This document shows positions 51,180 through 59,327 of a stretch of 64,000 bases of DNA, one piece after another. Both the position numbers and the translations under genes were made by a program. How positions within the stretch are numbered: the stretch's first letter is position 1; the number at the start of each line of letters is the position of its first letter. Under the pieces are notes generated by a model. That model had not been told where the DNA came from. It searched no databases and worked only from the letters and a program-made list of their open reading frames with translations. Source of the stretch: JBJMHZ01 sp045807125 (GTDB lineage Bacteria > Actinomycetota > Actinomycetes > JAWWOL01); contig JBJMHZ010000055.1 in the NCBI GenBank assembly GCA_045807125.1, positions 124,001-188,000 on the forward strand. The letters run 5' to 3'.

Positions 51180-52550
51180 CTACGCCGGCAAGGTGATCAT
51201 GAACGCGCTGCCCGGCTCGCGGCCGGCGACGCTGATCCGGCCGCCGTGGGCCCGCACCACTTCCAGGGCGATGGACAGGCCCAGCCCGCTGCCGCCGGTG
51301 GCCCGCGCGCGCGAGCCGTCGACGCGGAAGAAGCGGTCGAAGACCCGGTCCCTGGCCTCCTCCGGGATGCCCACGCCCTCGTCCTCGACGGTCACGGTGA
51401 CGCTGCCGCCCGCGGCGCCCGTACGGACCGTCACCCGCCCGCCAGGCGGGCTGAACGCGATGGCGTTGTCGAGCAGGTTGCGCAGTGCCTGCCCGAGCTG
51501 GCCGGGGTCGCCGCGAAGCGGCGCCGGCGGCCCTTCGACCACGACGGCGACGCCGCGACGGGTGGCGAGCGGAGCCAACCTATCCGCCGTCCGCAGGGCC
51601 AGCTCGCGCAGGTCGAGCGGTTCGCGCGCGGTCGGCAGGCCCTGCTCGTCCGCAAGGGCCAGCACGAGAAGGTCGTCCACCGTCGCGCTCATCCGGTCGA
51701 CTTCCTCGCGCACGCCCTCGAGCGCACTGCGGGCGGGTGGCGAGAGCCGGTCGGTGCAAAGAGTCACGTCGAGCTCGGTGCGCATGGCCGCCAGCGGCGT
51801 GCGCAGCTCGTGCGCCGTGTCGGCGACCAGCCGCCGCTGCTGGTCGACGCCGCGCTGGATGCGGTCGAGCATCGTGTTGAGCGTCCGGCCGAGCCGGGCG
51901 ACCTCGTCGTCGCTCGCGGGCACCGGCACCCGCTCGTCCAGCGCGGCGGGCCCGATCGAGCCCGCCGTGCCGATCATCCGGTCGATCGGTCGCATGGCGC
52001 GGCGGGCGAGCGCCCAGCCGCCTGCCGCCGCGACCAGGACGGCGACCGGCAATGCCAGCAGCAGCAGGGAGATGACCCGGTGGACCGCTCGCTGCATCGG
52101 CACCAGCGACGTGGCCGCGACCACCACCTGCCGCCGGCCGCCCCTGGTCACCGGCTCGGCCGCGATCCGGAACAGCCCGCCCGCGCCCAGCCGGCCGGTG
52201 CGGACGGTCGGGCCGGAGCCGAGCACCTGAGCCACCCGAGCCGGCGACAGCATCGGGGCGGCTCCCGCGGGGCCGCCGTACGCCCGCACGACCACGCCGG
52301 TGGACGCGAGCACCTGGCTCGCATCGCCGCGCCGTGGCAGCACCGTCGCGGACTGATCGGTGAACTCCGGCAGGCCCTCGTGCCGGTAGCCCGTCGCGAT
52401 CTGGTGCACGGCCGGGCGCAGGGACCGGTCGGTGGCCGAGACCAAGTCGTCCTGCAGGCGCAGGACGACGAACGCGCCGACCGCGACCAGGATGACCGCC
52501 AGCAGCGCCACGTACCACGCGGTCATCCGGACCCGGATCGGCGCGCTCAT
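51180..52550 (-). CDS. Sensor histidine kinase
   Basis: 456 residues. Two membrane segments (about 10-32 and 165-185) flank an extracytoplasmic sensor part of about 130 residues that is rich in Arg, Gly and Ala and unlike any sensor domain I can name. HAMP (ARRAMRPIDRMIGTAG) is followed by the H-box LVADTAHELRTPLAAMRTEL, N-box ALRNLLDNAIAFSPPGG, G1 VEDEGVGIPEEARDRVFDRF and G2 GGSGLGLSIALEVVRAHGG. Overlaps the regulator gene by four bases (ATGA). Confidence 0.95.
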   Translation of the reverse strand: MSAPIRVRMTAWYVALLAVILVAVGAFVVLRLQDDLVSATDRSLRPAVHQIATGYRHEGLPEFTDQSATVLPRRGDASQVLASTGVVVRAYGGPAGAAPMLSPARVAQVLGSGPTVRTGRLGAGGLFRIAAEPVTRGGRRQVVVAATSLVPMQRAVHRVISLLLLALPVAVLVAAAGGWALARRAMRPIDRMIGTAGSIGPAALDERVPVPASDDEVARLGRTLNTMLDRIQRGVDQQRRLVADTAHELRTPLAAMRTELDVTLCTDRLSPPARSALEGVREEVDRMSATVDDLLVLALADEQGLPTAREPLDLRELALRTADRLAPLATRRGVAVVVEGPPAPLRGDPGQLGQALRNLLDNAIAFSPPGGRVTVRTGAAGGSVTVTVEDEGVGIPEEARDRVFDRFFRVDGSRARATGGSGLGLSIALEVVRAHGGRISVAGREPGSAFMITLPA

Positions 52551-53212
52551 CGCTGCTCCGTCAGCACGAAGCCGACGCCGCGCACGCTGCGGATGACGTC
52601 GGGGCGCGCCAGCTTGCGGCGCAGGTGCCCGACGTACACGTCCACGATGTTGGTGGACCCCTCGTAGTTGGCGTCCCATACGTGCTCGAGCAGCTCGGAC
52701 CGGGTCGTCACGCACCCGGCTCGGCGGGCGAGGAGCTCGAGCACGGCGAACTCGCGCGGGGTCAGCTCCACTGCGCGGCCGCCGATGCGGACCTCATGGG
52801 TCGCGGGGTCGACCATCAGGTCGCCGACCTCGAGCCGGGCGGGCCGGTGCGCCGGCTGGCGCCGCACCAGGGCGCGCACCCTGGCGAGCAGCTCGCCGAA
52901 GTCGAACGGCTTGGCCAGGTAGTCGTCAGCGCCCGCGTCCAGCCCCCGTATCCGGTCGCCCACCGCGGCCCTGGCGGTCAGCATCAGGATCGGCACCCAC
53001 GATCCGCTCGCCCGGATGCCGCGGCAGACCTCGAAGCCGTCCCGCACCGGCAGCATCAGGTCGAGGATCACGGCGTCGTAGTCGGAGACGGCGACCTGCA
53101 CGAGCGCGTCGTCGCCGTCAGAGGCGACGTCGACGGCGTAGCCCTTCGCCCGCAGGCCCCGGCTCAGCGCGCGCACCATCGCGGCGTCATCCTCGACGAG
53201 TAGCAGCCGCAT
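52547..53212 (-). CDS. OmpR/PhoB-family response regulator
   Basis: 221 residues. Receiver domain: MRLLLVEDDAAMVRALSRGL, phospho-acceptor Asp in AVILDLMLPVRDGFE, LTARAAVGDRIRGLDAGADD and the Lys in YLAKPFDFGEL. The C-terminal winged helix is VELTPREFAVLELLARRAG then NIVDVYVGHLRRKL and IRSVRGVGFVL. ATG 53212 has AGGA upstream. First gene of the two-component operon; it diverges from the secreted-protein gene across 121 bases, so that gene may be a target. Confidence 0.95.
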   Translation of the reverse strand: MRLLLVEDDAAMVRALSRGLRAKGYAVDVASDGDDALVQVAVSDYDAVILDLMLPVRDGFEVCRGIRASGSWVPILMLTARAAVGDRIRGLDAGADDYLAKPFDFGELLARVRALVRRQPAHRPARLEVGDLMVDPATHEVRIGGRAVELTPREFAVLELLARRAGCVTTRSELLEHVWDANYEGSTNIVDVYVGHLRRKLARPDVIRSVRGVGFVLTEQR

Positions 53213-53333
53213 CGTCCTGCTCCCAAAGGGCTCGTGGCGCGCAGCGTACAGCGCCAGGAGCGCGTTCAACGAGCTTTCAGAGGCCGCCTTCTAGCATCCG
53301 GCCATGCCTTCGGTCGAGCGAGGAGGAGCAGCC

Positions 53334-54089
53334 ATGAGGAGCATGTGCACGAAGGCGCTCGCAGTGAGCGCAGCTGCCGCGGTCGCGGCTGGTGCGGGGA
53401 TCCTGTGGTCGCCATGGTGGACGCAGCCGGCGCAGTCGGCGCCGGCCGCCGCCCGGCGCGCGGCCGGGCACGAACTGCGGCCCGCGGGCTTCACCACCCG
53501 CATCGACAACCCGTACTTCCCGCTGCCCGTCGGCCGGCAGCTCGTCTACGTCGGCGTGAAGGACGGCCAGACCCAGGTCGACGTCGTGACCGTCACCCGC
53601 CGGACGAAGCTGGTGGCCGCGGGGATCAGGGCCCGCGTCGTCACCGACGTGGCCACGCACGGCAGGCGGGTGCTCGAGCGGACGTCCGACTGGTACGCGC
53701 AGGACCGCCAGGGCAACGTGTGGTACGTGGGCGAGCGGACCGCGTCGTACGACGCGGACGGCACCGTGGACACGTCCGGGTCGTGGGAGGCCGGCGTCGA
53801 CGGCGCCGAGCCGGGCATCGTGATGGAGGCGCACCCGCGGATCCCCGATGCGTACCGGCAGGAGTACCTGCCCGGCGAGGCGGAGGACACCGCGTGGGTC
53901 GTCCGCACGGGCGGCTTCGTGCGGGTCCCGTACGGGACGCTCCACCACGTGCTGACGACGCTGGAGGCGACGCGGATCGAGCCGGGGCTCTACGACAAGA
54001 AGATCTACGCCCTAGGCATCGGGATCGTGCTCGAGCGGGCGCTCACCGGCCCGCGCGAGACCGCCCGGCTCGTCGAGGTGCGCAACTGA
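53334..54089 (+). CDS. Secreted protein of a conserved uncharacterised family
   Basis: 251 residues from ATG 53334 (GAGGAGGAG upstream). Signal or anchor about 8-30, then the recognisable motif series RIDNPYFPLPVGRQLVYVGV, VTVTRRTKLVAAGIRARVVT, ERTSDWYAQDRQGNVWYVGE and GIVMEAHPRIPDAYRQEYLPG. I know this pattern (DNPYFPL...DWYAQDxxGNVWYFGE) from many bacterial secreted proteins of unknown function. It is the only plus-strand gene between cysD and cysN and faces the response regulator. Confidence 0.75.
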   Translation: MRSMCTKALAVSAAAAVAAGAGILWSPWWTQPAQSAPAAARRAAGHELRPAGFTTRIDNPYFPLPVGRQLVYVGVKDGQTQVDVVTVTRRTKLVAAGIRARVVTDVATHGRRVLERTSDWYAQDRQGNVWYVGERTASYDADGTVDTSGSWEAGVDGAEPGIVMEAHPRIPDAYRQEYLPGEAEDTAWVVRTGGFVRVPYGTLHHVLTTLEATRIEPGLYDKKIYALGIGIVLERALTGPRETARLVEVRN

Positions 54090-54105
54090 GGCGGCCCAGG
54101 ACGGC

Positions 54106-55017
54106 CTAGAAGTAGCCCTCGCGCTTGCGGTCCTCCATGGACGCCTCGCTGAACCGGTCGTCGGCCCTCGTCGCGCCCCGCTCGGTGATGCGCGAGACCG
54201 CGACCTCCTCGACCACCTTCTGGAGGTCGTCGGCGTCGCTCTCGACCGCGCCGGTGCAGCTCATGTCTCCGACGGTGCGGAAGCGGACGAGCTTGCGCTC
54301 GACGCGCTCGCCGTCCTTGGGCACGACGACGTCGCTGACGGCTAGCCACATGCCGTCGCGCAGCACGACGTCGCGCTCGTGCGCGAAGTAGATGAGGGGG
54401 ATCTCGACGCCGTCGGCCATGATGTACTGCCAGATGTCGAGCTCGGTCCAGTTCGACAGCGGGAAGACCCGGATGTGCTCGCCGGAGTTGGTGCGGCCGT
54501 TGTAGAGGCTCCAGAGCTCGGGACGCTGGTTCTTCGGGTCCCACTGGCCGAACTCGTCGCGGAAGCTGAAGACCCGCTCCTTGGCCCGCGCCTTCTCCTC
54601 GTCGCGGCGGCCACCGCCGAAGACGGCGTCGAACCGGTGCTTCTCGATCGCGTCGAGCAGCGGCACGGTCTGCAACCGGTTGCGGGACTCGCCCGAGCGC
54701 TCGCTGACCCGGCCGGACGCGAGTGCCTCCTCGACGCTCGCGACCACTAGCTGGACGCCGAGCTCCTCGACCCGCCGGTCGCGGAAGTCGAGCACCTCGG
54801 GGAAGTTGTGCCCGGTGTCGACATGCATCACCGGGAAGGGGATCTTGGACGGGTGGAACGCCTTCTCGGCGAGGCGGAGCATGACGATGGAGTCCTTGCC
54901 GCCCGAGAACAGCAGGCAGGGCCGCTCGAACTCGGCCGCGACCTCCCTGAAGACATGGATCGACTCGGCCTCGAGCGCCTTCAGGTGGGAGAGCTCGTAC
55001 GACGTTTGCGACGACAA
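54106..55017 (-). CDS. cysD: Sulfate adenylyltransferase small subunit
   Basis: 303 residues. The catalytic subunit of ATP sulfurylase is in the PAPS-reductase/ATP-PPase fold: PP-loop LLFSGGKDSIVMLRLAEKAF, VMHVDTGHNFPEVLDFRDRR, FGGGRRDEEKARAKERVFSF and PLSNWTELDIWQYI. I chose TTG 55017, which has AAGGAG seven bases upstream and gives the family start (SSQTSYELSHLKALEAE). ATG 55053 has no ribosome site. The gene is complete. Confidence 0.94.
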   Translation of the reverse strand: MSSQTSYELSHLKALEAESIHVFREVAAEFERPCLLFSGGKDSIVMLRLAEKAFHPSKIPFPVMHVDTGHNFPEVLDFRDRRVEELGVQLVVASVEEALASGRVSERSGESRNRLQTVPLLDAIEKHRFDAVFGGGRRDEEKARAKERVFSFRDEFGQWDPKNQRPELWSLYNGRTNSGEHIRVFPLSNWTELDIWQYIMADGVEIPLIYFAHERDVVLRDGMWLAVSDVVVPKDGERVERKLVRFRTVGDMSCTGAVESDADDLQKVVEEVAVSRITERGATRADDRFSEASMEDRKREGYF

Positions 55018-55072
55018 GGAGGTCTCCTTCGCTGATCTGGGGTCCCAGCCCATAACTGTACCGAGAGGGAAA

Positions 55073-56065
55073 TCACGCCCGCCGGGGCGGCGACATGGAG
55101 CGGACGAGCGGCTCCCACCAGTCGCGGCGCGCGGCGTACCAGCGCACCGTAGCGGCGAGCCCCTCGTCCAGGTCGACGGCCGGCGCATGGCCGAGCCGGG
55201 CGATCTTGGACCGGTCGACGCCGTAGCGCCGGTCGTGCCCGGGCCGGTCCTCGACGTGGCGCACGAGGTCGGCGGGGGCGCCGCAGGCCGCGAGCAGCCG
55301 GGTGGCGAGCTCGCGGTTGGTCAGCTCGCGCCCGGCGCCGACGTTGTACGTCCCGCCGGGCTCGCCGCGCTCGATGACGAGCTGCACCGCCCGGCAGTGG
55401 TCGGCAACGTGCATCCAGTCCCTGACGTGCAGGCCGTCGCCGTAGAGCGGCACCTCCCGCCCGTCGAGCAGCCGGGTGACGAAGAGCGGGACCAGCTTGT
55501 CGGGGCACTGGTACGGGCCGTAGGTGTTGACGCCGCGGGTGATCCGCACGTCGAGGCCGTACGTCCGCCGGTAGGCCGCCGCCAGCAGGTCGCCTCCGGC
55601 CTTGCTCGCCGCGTACGGCGAGCTCGGCGCCAGGGGTGCGTCCTCGGCGCACCACCCGCTCTCGACCGGCCCGTAGACCTCGTCGCTCGACACCTGCAGG
55701 ACGGTCCCGACCTCCGCCGTGACGCAGGCATGCAGCAGCGCCTGCAGGCCGACCAGATTGCTGTGCACGAACGGCCGCGGCGCGTGGATCGAGCGGTCGA
55801 CGTGCGTCTCGGCGGCGAAGTTGACGACCACGTCGTGCCCCGGCACCAGGCCGGCCAGCAGGCGCTCGTCGGCGATGTCGCCCTCGACGAGGCAGAGGCG
55901 CGGGTCGTCGACGACGGGCGCGAGCGTGGCGCGAGCGCCGGCGGCCGGCAGCCGGTCGAGCACGGTGACGGACGCCCCCGCGAAGCTCTCGTAGCCGCCG
56001 GCGAGCAGCGTCCGGACGTAGCAGGAGCCGATGAACCCGGCTCCGCCCGCGACGAGGACCCGCAC
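55073..56065 (-). CDS. dTDP-glucose 4,6-dehydratase-type nucleotide-sugar dehydratase
   Basis: 330 residues, extended SDR. AGGAGFIGSCYVR binds NAD, FAAETHVDRSIHAP is the RmlB hallmark, SSDEVYGPVESGW supplies the catalytic Asp-Glu pair, and YAASKAGGDLL the YXXXK. These residues distinguish 4,6-dehydratases from epimerases. GTG 56065 is chosen as the start of the Rossmann strand. It is 55 bases ahead of cysD on the same strand, suggesting co-expression of an activated sugar and activated sulfate. Confidence 0.9.
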   Translation of the reverse strand: MRVLVAGGAGFIGSCYVRTLLAGGYESFAGASVTVLDRLPAAGARATLAPVVDDPRLCLVEGDIADERLLAGLVPGHDVVVNFAAETHVDRSIHAPRPFVHSNLVGLQALLHACVTAEVGTVLQVSSDEVYGPVESGWCAEDAPLAPSSPYAASKAGGDLLAAAYRRTYGLDVRITRGVNTYGPYQCPDKLVPLFVTRLLDGREVPLYGDGLHVRDWMHVADHCRAVQLVIERGEPGGTYNVGAGRELTNRELATRLLAACGAPADLVRHVEDRPGHDRRYGVDRSKIARLGHAPAVDLDEGLAATVRWYAARRDWWEPLVRSMSPPRRA

Positions 56066-56423
56066 GCCCCGGACTCTATCTCCGGCGGCATGGCCGGGAT
56101 CGCCGGCGGGCGACGGCCGCGAGCCCGTCGCGACGCCAGCCACGCCAGCGGCCCCATGTCGTTGCAGGAGGTCGGTGCTTCACGTACCGTTGTCGTACAC
56201 GAGAAGGGAGGTGGTCCTGCTTTGTATAGTCATAGGACTCGTGAGGTGGCTGCGCGCTAGCCGCCGTCCTCCGGACTCCGGTACCACCGGCTCAGCCTGA
56301 CGGCGGCCGGCGGATTCCAACGCAGACACCGCTCCCCCGGGCGCCGGGCCTCGTCCACCCGGCCCTCGCGATCAGCGAGGCCAAGCCCGGGGGTTGTCTG
56401 CGTCATGGGGCAGGATCGTCCTC
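56066..56423. other. 358-base noncoding stretch with small ORFs and hairpins
   Basis: Divergent region between the dehydratase and the membrane-protein gene. An unusually AT-rich patch (TTTGTATAGTCATAGG, 56221-56236) follows a strong ribosome-like site GGGAGGTGG. Two tiny frames are possible: a 12-codon peptide from TTG 56222 (MYSHRTREVAAR) and a 27-codon frame from CTG 56219 containing two rare ATA codons. A nine-base stem (GCCGCCGTC, 56260-56268, with 56299-56307) follows. This could be a leader peptide/attenuator or a conserved small ORF. Confidence 0.45.
56334..56393 (+). other. Nested hairpin, candidate structured RNA element
   Basis: An outer nine-base stem CCCCCGGGC (56334-56342) pairs with 56385-56393. 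Inside it GGCCTCG (56347-56353) pairs with 56376-56382. It ends 30 bases before the GTG of the membrane-protein gene. It could be a terminator of the small ORF upstream or a regulator of the gene downstream. Confidence 0.5.
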
Positions 56424-56885
56424 GTGCTCGTCACCAACCATGCGCTCGCCGGTGGATTGCTGGGGCTCGCGTCCCGCCGCCCGGTGATCGCCCTCCCGCT
56501 CGCCTTCGCCACGCACCTGGCCATGGACCGCGTCCCGCACTGGGGCGCCGGCCCTGACCGCCCGCTGTTCCTGCGGGTCGCGCGCACCGACGGCCTGCTC
56601 TGCCTCGCCACCCTCGGCGCGCTCGGGGCCGCGGCACCGCGCGGCCGGCGGCTCTCCGTCATGGCCACCGGACTGGCCTGCGTGGCGCCCGATCTCGACA
56701 AGCCCGGCCGGCACTTCGCCGGCCGCTCGCCGTACCCGCGCTGGTTCGACCGCTTCCATGCGGGCCTGCAGGACGGCCGCGAGCACCGCCGCCTGCTGCG
56801 CCGGGAGCTGGCCGTCGGCGCCGTGCTGGCCACCGCCTACGCGGCAGCGGCAAGCGCCGCGCGCCGCCGGCCGCCGGCGGCCTGA
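56424..56885 (+). CDS. Small membrane protein (YdjM/metal-dependent hydrolase-like)
   Basis: 153 residues from GTG 56424; a TTG at 56394 is an alternative. Hydrophobic segments are TNHALAGGLLGLASRRPVIA, ALPLAFATHLAMD and DGLLCLATLGALGAAAP. The motif FATHLAMDRVPHWG (H..D..PHW) and ACVAPDLDKPGRHFAGR resemble the YdjM/PF04307 family of membrane-bound hydrolase-like proteins, whose His and Asp may bind metal. Function unknown. The structured element lies just upstream. Confidence 0.6.
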   Translation: MLVTNHALAGGLLGLASRRPVIALPLAFATHLAMDRVPHWGAGPDRPLFLRVARTDGLLCLATLGALGAAAPRGRRLSVMATGLACVAPDLDKPGRHFAGRSPYPRWFDRFHAGLQDGREHRRLLRRELAVGAVLATAYAAAASAARRRPPAA

Positions 56886-56981
56886 GCCCGCTCGCCCCGG
56901 CCAGCCGGGGCGCGTCGCGGCGCGCGAGGGCGGGTACTCCTGGCACGCGGAACCGTCACGTCCGAGCCGAGAGGGATGGCG

Positions 56982-57635
56982 ATGCAGGTCAGCGACCCGG
57001 AGCAGGTTCTCGACCGCACGGTGGTCGACCCCGACGGCAACAAGATCGGGACGGTCACCGAGCTGTATCTCGACGAGCATGCCGATCGGGCCGGCTGGAT
57101 CGCCGTCCGCACCGGCTTCTTCGGCCAGCACGTCGCGCCGGTGCCGCTCGCCGGCGTGGCCGAGAGCGGCGACGTCATCGTCGTGCCGTTCGCCAAGGAC
57201 CAGGTGAAGGACGCACCGCACCACGACCCCGAGATGGCGCTCTCCCGCGAGGAGGAGGCCGCGCTCTTCGACTACTACGGCATCGGCTACGGCGAGCGGG
57301 CCGAGACGGCGGTCGCCGCCCCGCCGGGCGAGGAGCCGACGAGCGCCGACTACACCACCGAGGACGCGGAGCGCCTGCAGGAGCTGCTGCACACCGGCAG
57401 CGGCCAGGCCGGCCGGAACAGGCTCCGCCGGATGCCGCGCTCCGGTGGGGCGACGCCGGCGGCGATCGGCCTCGCCGGCCAGGACGACGACTCGCAAGAG
57501 GCGGTGCGGGAGCCCGCCAGCCTCGACGTGACCGAGCCGGCCGTCTATCCGGACGACGCCATGCAGGCCGAGCTCGAGCGGCAGCAGGAGCAGCGGGAGG
57601 ACACCATCCGCAGGCGCCGGCAACAGGGGTCGTAA
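56982..57635 (+). CDS. PRC-barrel domain protein
   Basis: 217 residues from ATG 56982 (GAGAGGG six bases upstream; ATG 56976 has none). Residues 1-80 form a PRC barrel: LDRTVVDPDGNKIGTVTELY, LAVRTGFFGQ-like and VPLAGVAESGDVIVVPFAKD. The remainder is acidic and disordered, ending ELERQQEQREDTIRRRRQQG. PRC-barrel proteins occur in stress and photosystem contexts; here the function is unknown. Downstream is only the decayed EAL locus. Confidence 0.85.
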   Translation: MQVSDPEQVLDRTVVDPDGNKIGTVTELYLDEHADRAGWIAVRTGFFGQHVAPVPLAGVAESGDVIVVPFAKDQVKDAPHHDPEMALSREEEAALFDYYGIGYGERAETAVAAPPGEEPTSADYTTEDAERLQELLHTGSGQAGRNRLRRMPRSGGATPAAIGLAGQDDDSQEAVREPASLDVTEPAVYPDDAMQAELERQQEQREDTIRRRRQQGS

Positions 57636-57754
57636 CCCAGGCGCCGCGCCGGGGCACCGCACGATCCCTCGTGGGCCCACAGTGCCGTATCGTCCTCCAC
57701 CTCGGTTCGGCGCACCTCGACGCCGTCCCACTCGGTGCAGCGCACCTCGACCGG

Positions 57755-58137
57755 ATGCCCGTCGAGGTGCTGCACCTCGGATCGATCATCGCCGACGCCG
57801 GTGACGCTGCGCTGCTGGCGCTGCTCGGGCTGGCGATCGCCGCGCTCGCGCGGGCCGTCGCGAGCCTGGCGAGCGTCCGGCGCGCGGGTCGAGCTGTTCG
57901 CGGAGGCCATGCGCGACTCGGCCGCCCGCGGCTGCCGACCGCCGGCGACCTGCACCGGGCGCTCGGCTGGGCGAGTTCCGCGTCACCGCCGGTCAGCTGG
58001 GGCTCGAGATGACGGAGACCGCGCTGCCGGCCGACGTGGAGACGGCCATCGCGACGCTCGGAGTCCTGCGTGCGCTGGGCGCGCGCCTCGCCGTGGACTA
58101 CTTCGGCACCGGCTACTCGTCGCTGTCCTACGCCTCT
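57755..58137 (+). pseudogene. Decayed GGDEF-EAL (c-di-GMP phosphodiesterase) gene
   Basis: Recognisable pieces lie in different frames. Near 57883-57930 RVELFAEAMRDSAARG matches the segment between GGDEF and EAL domains; then AGDLHRAL; then from 57967 GEFRVTAGQLGLEMTETALP and VLRALGARLAVDYFGTGYSS. Between EFRV and QLGLE about 120 residues of the EAL domain, including its first metal ligands, are missing, and the DDFGTG motif has become DYFGTG. It is a relic. The stretch 57636-57754 has only weak EAL-like similarity or nothing recognisable. Confidence 0.7.
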
Positions 58138-58216
58138 CCGGCCTCTCCGGCGGTCCCGGCCGTCCCAGCGGGGAGCCGCGACCCGGCGGACGGTGAGGCG
58201 AGCCGCTCGGGGCGGC

Positions 58217-58768
58217 TCAGGCGGTTCCGGCGCCGTCCGAGGGCGGCTCGGGCTCGAGGCCGGTCCCCGGCACCCGCTCCAGCTCGGCCGACAGGTGCGG
58301 CTGGAGGGCCTGGCCGACCGCGGCCATGTCGATCGCGTACATCAGCTTGCCGGCGACGATGCCGTACAGCCGGTGCACCGCCGAGACCTCCTTGGCCGAC
58401 GCCGTTCTCGCGACGACATCGCTGATGAGCTCGATCTTGGGACCGTCGACGGTGCCGACCGACACCTCCACGAAGCCGGTCGCGTGGGCCAGCACCACTT
58501 CGATGCCGCCATCCGGCTGCGGTCGCCAGAAGCCGGACTCCATGGCGAGCGGCCGGCCGTCGTCGAGCGCCCACGTGCGGCTGCGGTAGGACAGCATCGG
58601 CTTGCCGGCGTGGCCGAGGACGATCTCCTGGCCGTACCGGAACGACTCGATCGTGGGGTAGCCGCCGACGCCCTCGCCCCGCCAGGTGCCGACGAGGAAG
58701 GCGACCGGCCGCAGGTCGGGATGCAGCGGCGGGGCCTGCTCACCGGAGCTGATGGCGTCGTCATGCAT
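58217..58768 (-). CDS. Nitrobindin-like heme-binding protein (FABP-like/DUF1794)
   Basis: 183 residues, a ten-stranded barrel. The nitrobindin opening FLVGTWRGEGVGGYPTIESF is present, then PMLSYRSRTWALDDGRPLAM, ESGFWRPQPDGGIEVVLAHA and the distal His-bearing ALQPHLSAELER near the C-terminus, the probable heme-iron ligand. Actinobacterial nitrobindins bind ferric heme and isomerise peroxynitrite. Start ATG 58768. Confidence 0.85.
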   Translation of the reverse strand: MHDDAISSGEQAPPLHPDLRPVAFLVGTWRGEGVGGYPTIESFRYGQEIVLGHAGKPMLSYRSRTWALDDGRPLAMESGFWRPQPDGGIEVVLAHATGFVEVSVGTVDGPKIELISDVVARTASAKEVSAVHRLYGIVAGKLMYAIDMAAVGQALQPHLSAELERVPGTGLEPEPPSDGAGTA

Positions 58769-58797
58769 CTCACCGAGCCTACCGGTGCGGCATGCCG

Positions 58798-59192
58798 CTA
58801 CCGGAGCGCGATGAGGATGACGCCGATCAGGTCGGCGATCATGATCGCTGCGAGGATGAGATGGACGATCTGGTTGACGCTCGTCCAGCGGCAGCGGTCG
58901 CGGGCCGCTCGGTAGTAGTGGTGCTGCACCCGGACGATCACCGAGGAAAGCCCCGCAGTCACGATCCCCACGGCAAGGACGAGGGCGGCACTGCGACCCG
59001 GCTGGGAGGCAACCGCCGTCGACGCGGCGAGGATCGCGACGTTGAGCGCCAGGAGGTACTGGTCCTGGACCAGTTGTACTGCACCTGGAACCGTTACTCC
59101 TCCACCGCAACCTTGTAGAGGTCGGCAGGCGGCACGCCTCCGTCGCCGTTGCCCGCCGACTCGTTCGGTAGACGTGCTACGGAGCCAGCCAT
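58798..59192 (-). pseudogene. Multi-pass membrane protein gene with a nonsense codon and a frameshift
   Basis: From ATG 59192 the frame reads MAGSVARLPNES and GVPPADLYKVAVEE, then meets TAA at 59094-59096. Reading through, it continues RFQVQYNWSRT, then needs a one-base correction near 59060 to continue QYLLALNVAILAASTAVAS with three membrane segments to the stop at 58798. The restored motif EEYRFQVQYNWSRTQYLLAL is one I recall from intact actinobacterial membrane proteins. Two lesions within about 40 bases argue for a true pseudogene. A shorter protein from another start inside the second frame cannot be excluded. Confidence 0.7.
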
Positions 59193-59327
59193 GTGCCGAA
59201 CGCATCGCTCGGGCACCGACCGCCGGAATCACCGGCGCGGCGCGTCACGCCGCCGCTTCCCGCGCGTCGTCCACAGGCTGTCTCGCGCCGACCCGGAACT
59301 GTCACCGCCACGTCCGACGATCACCGC

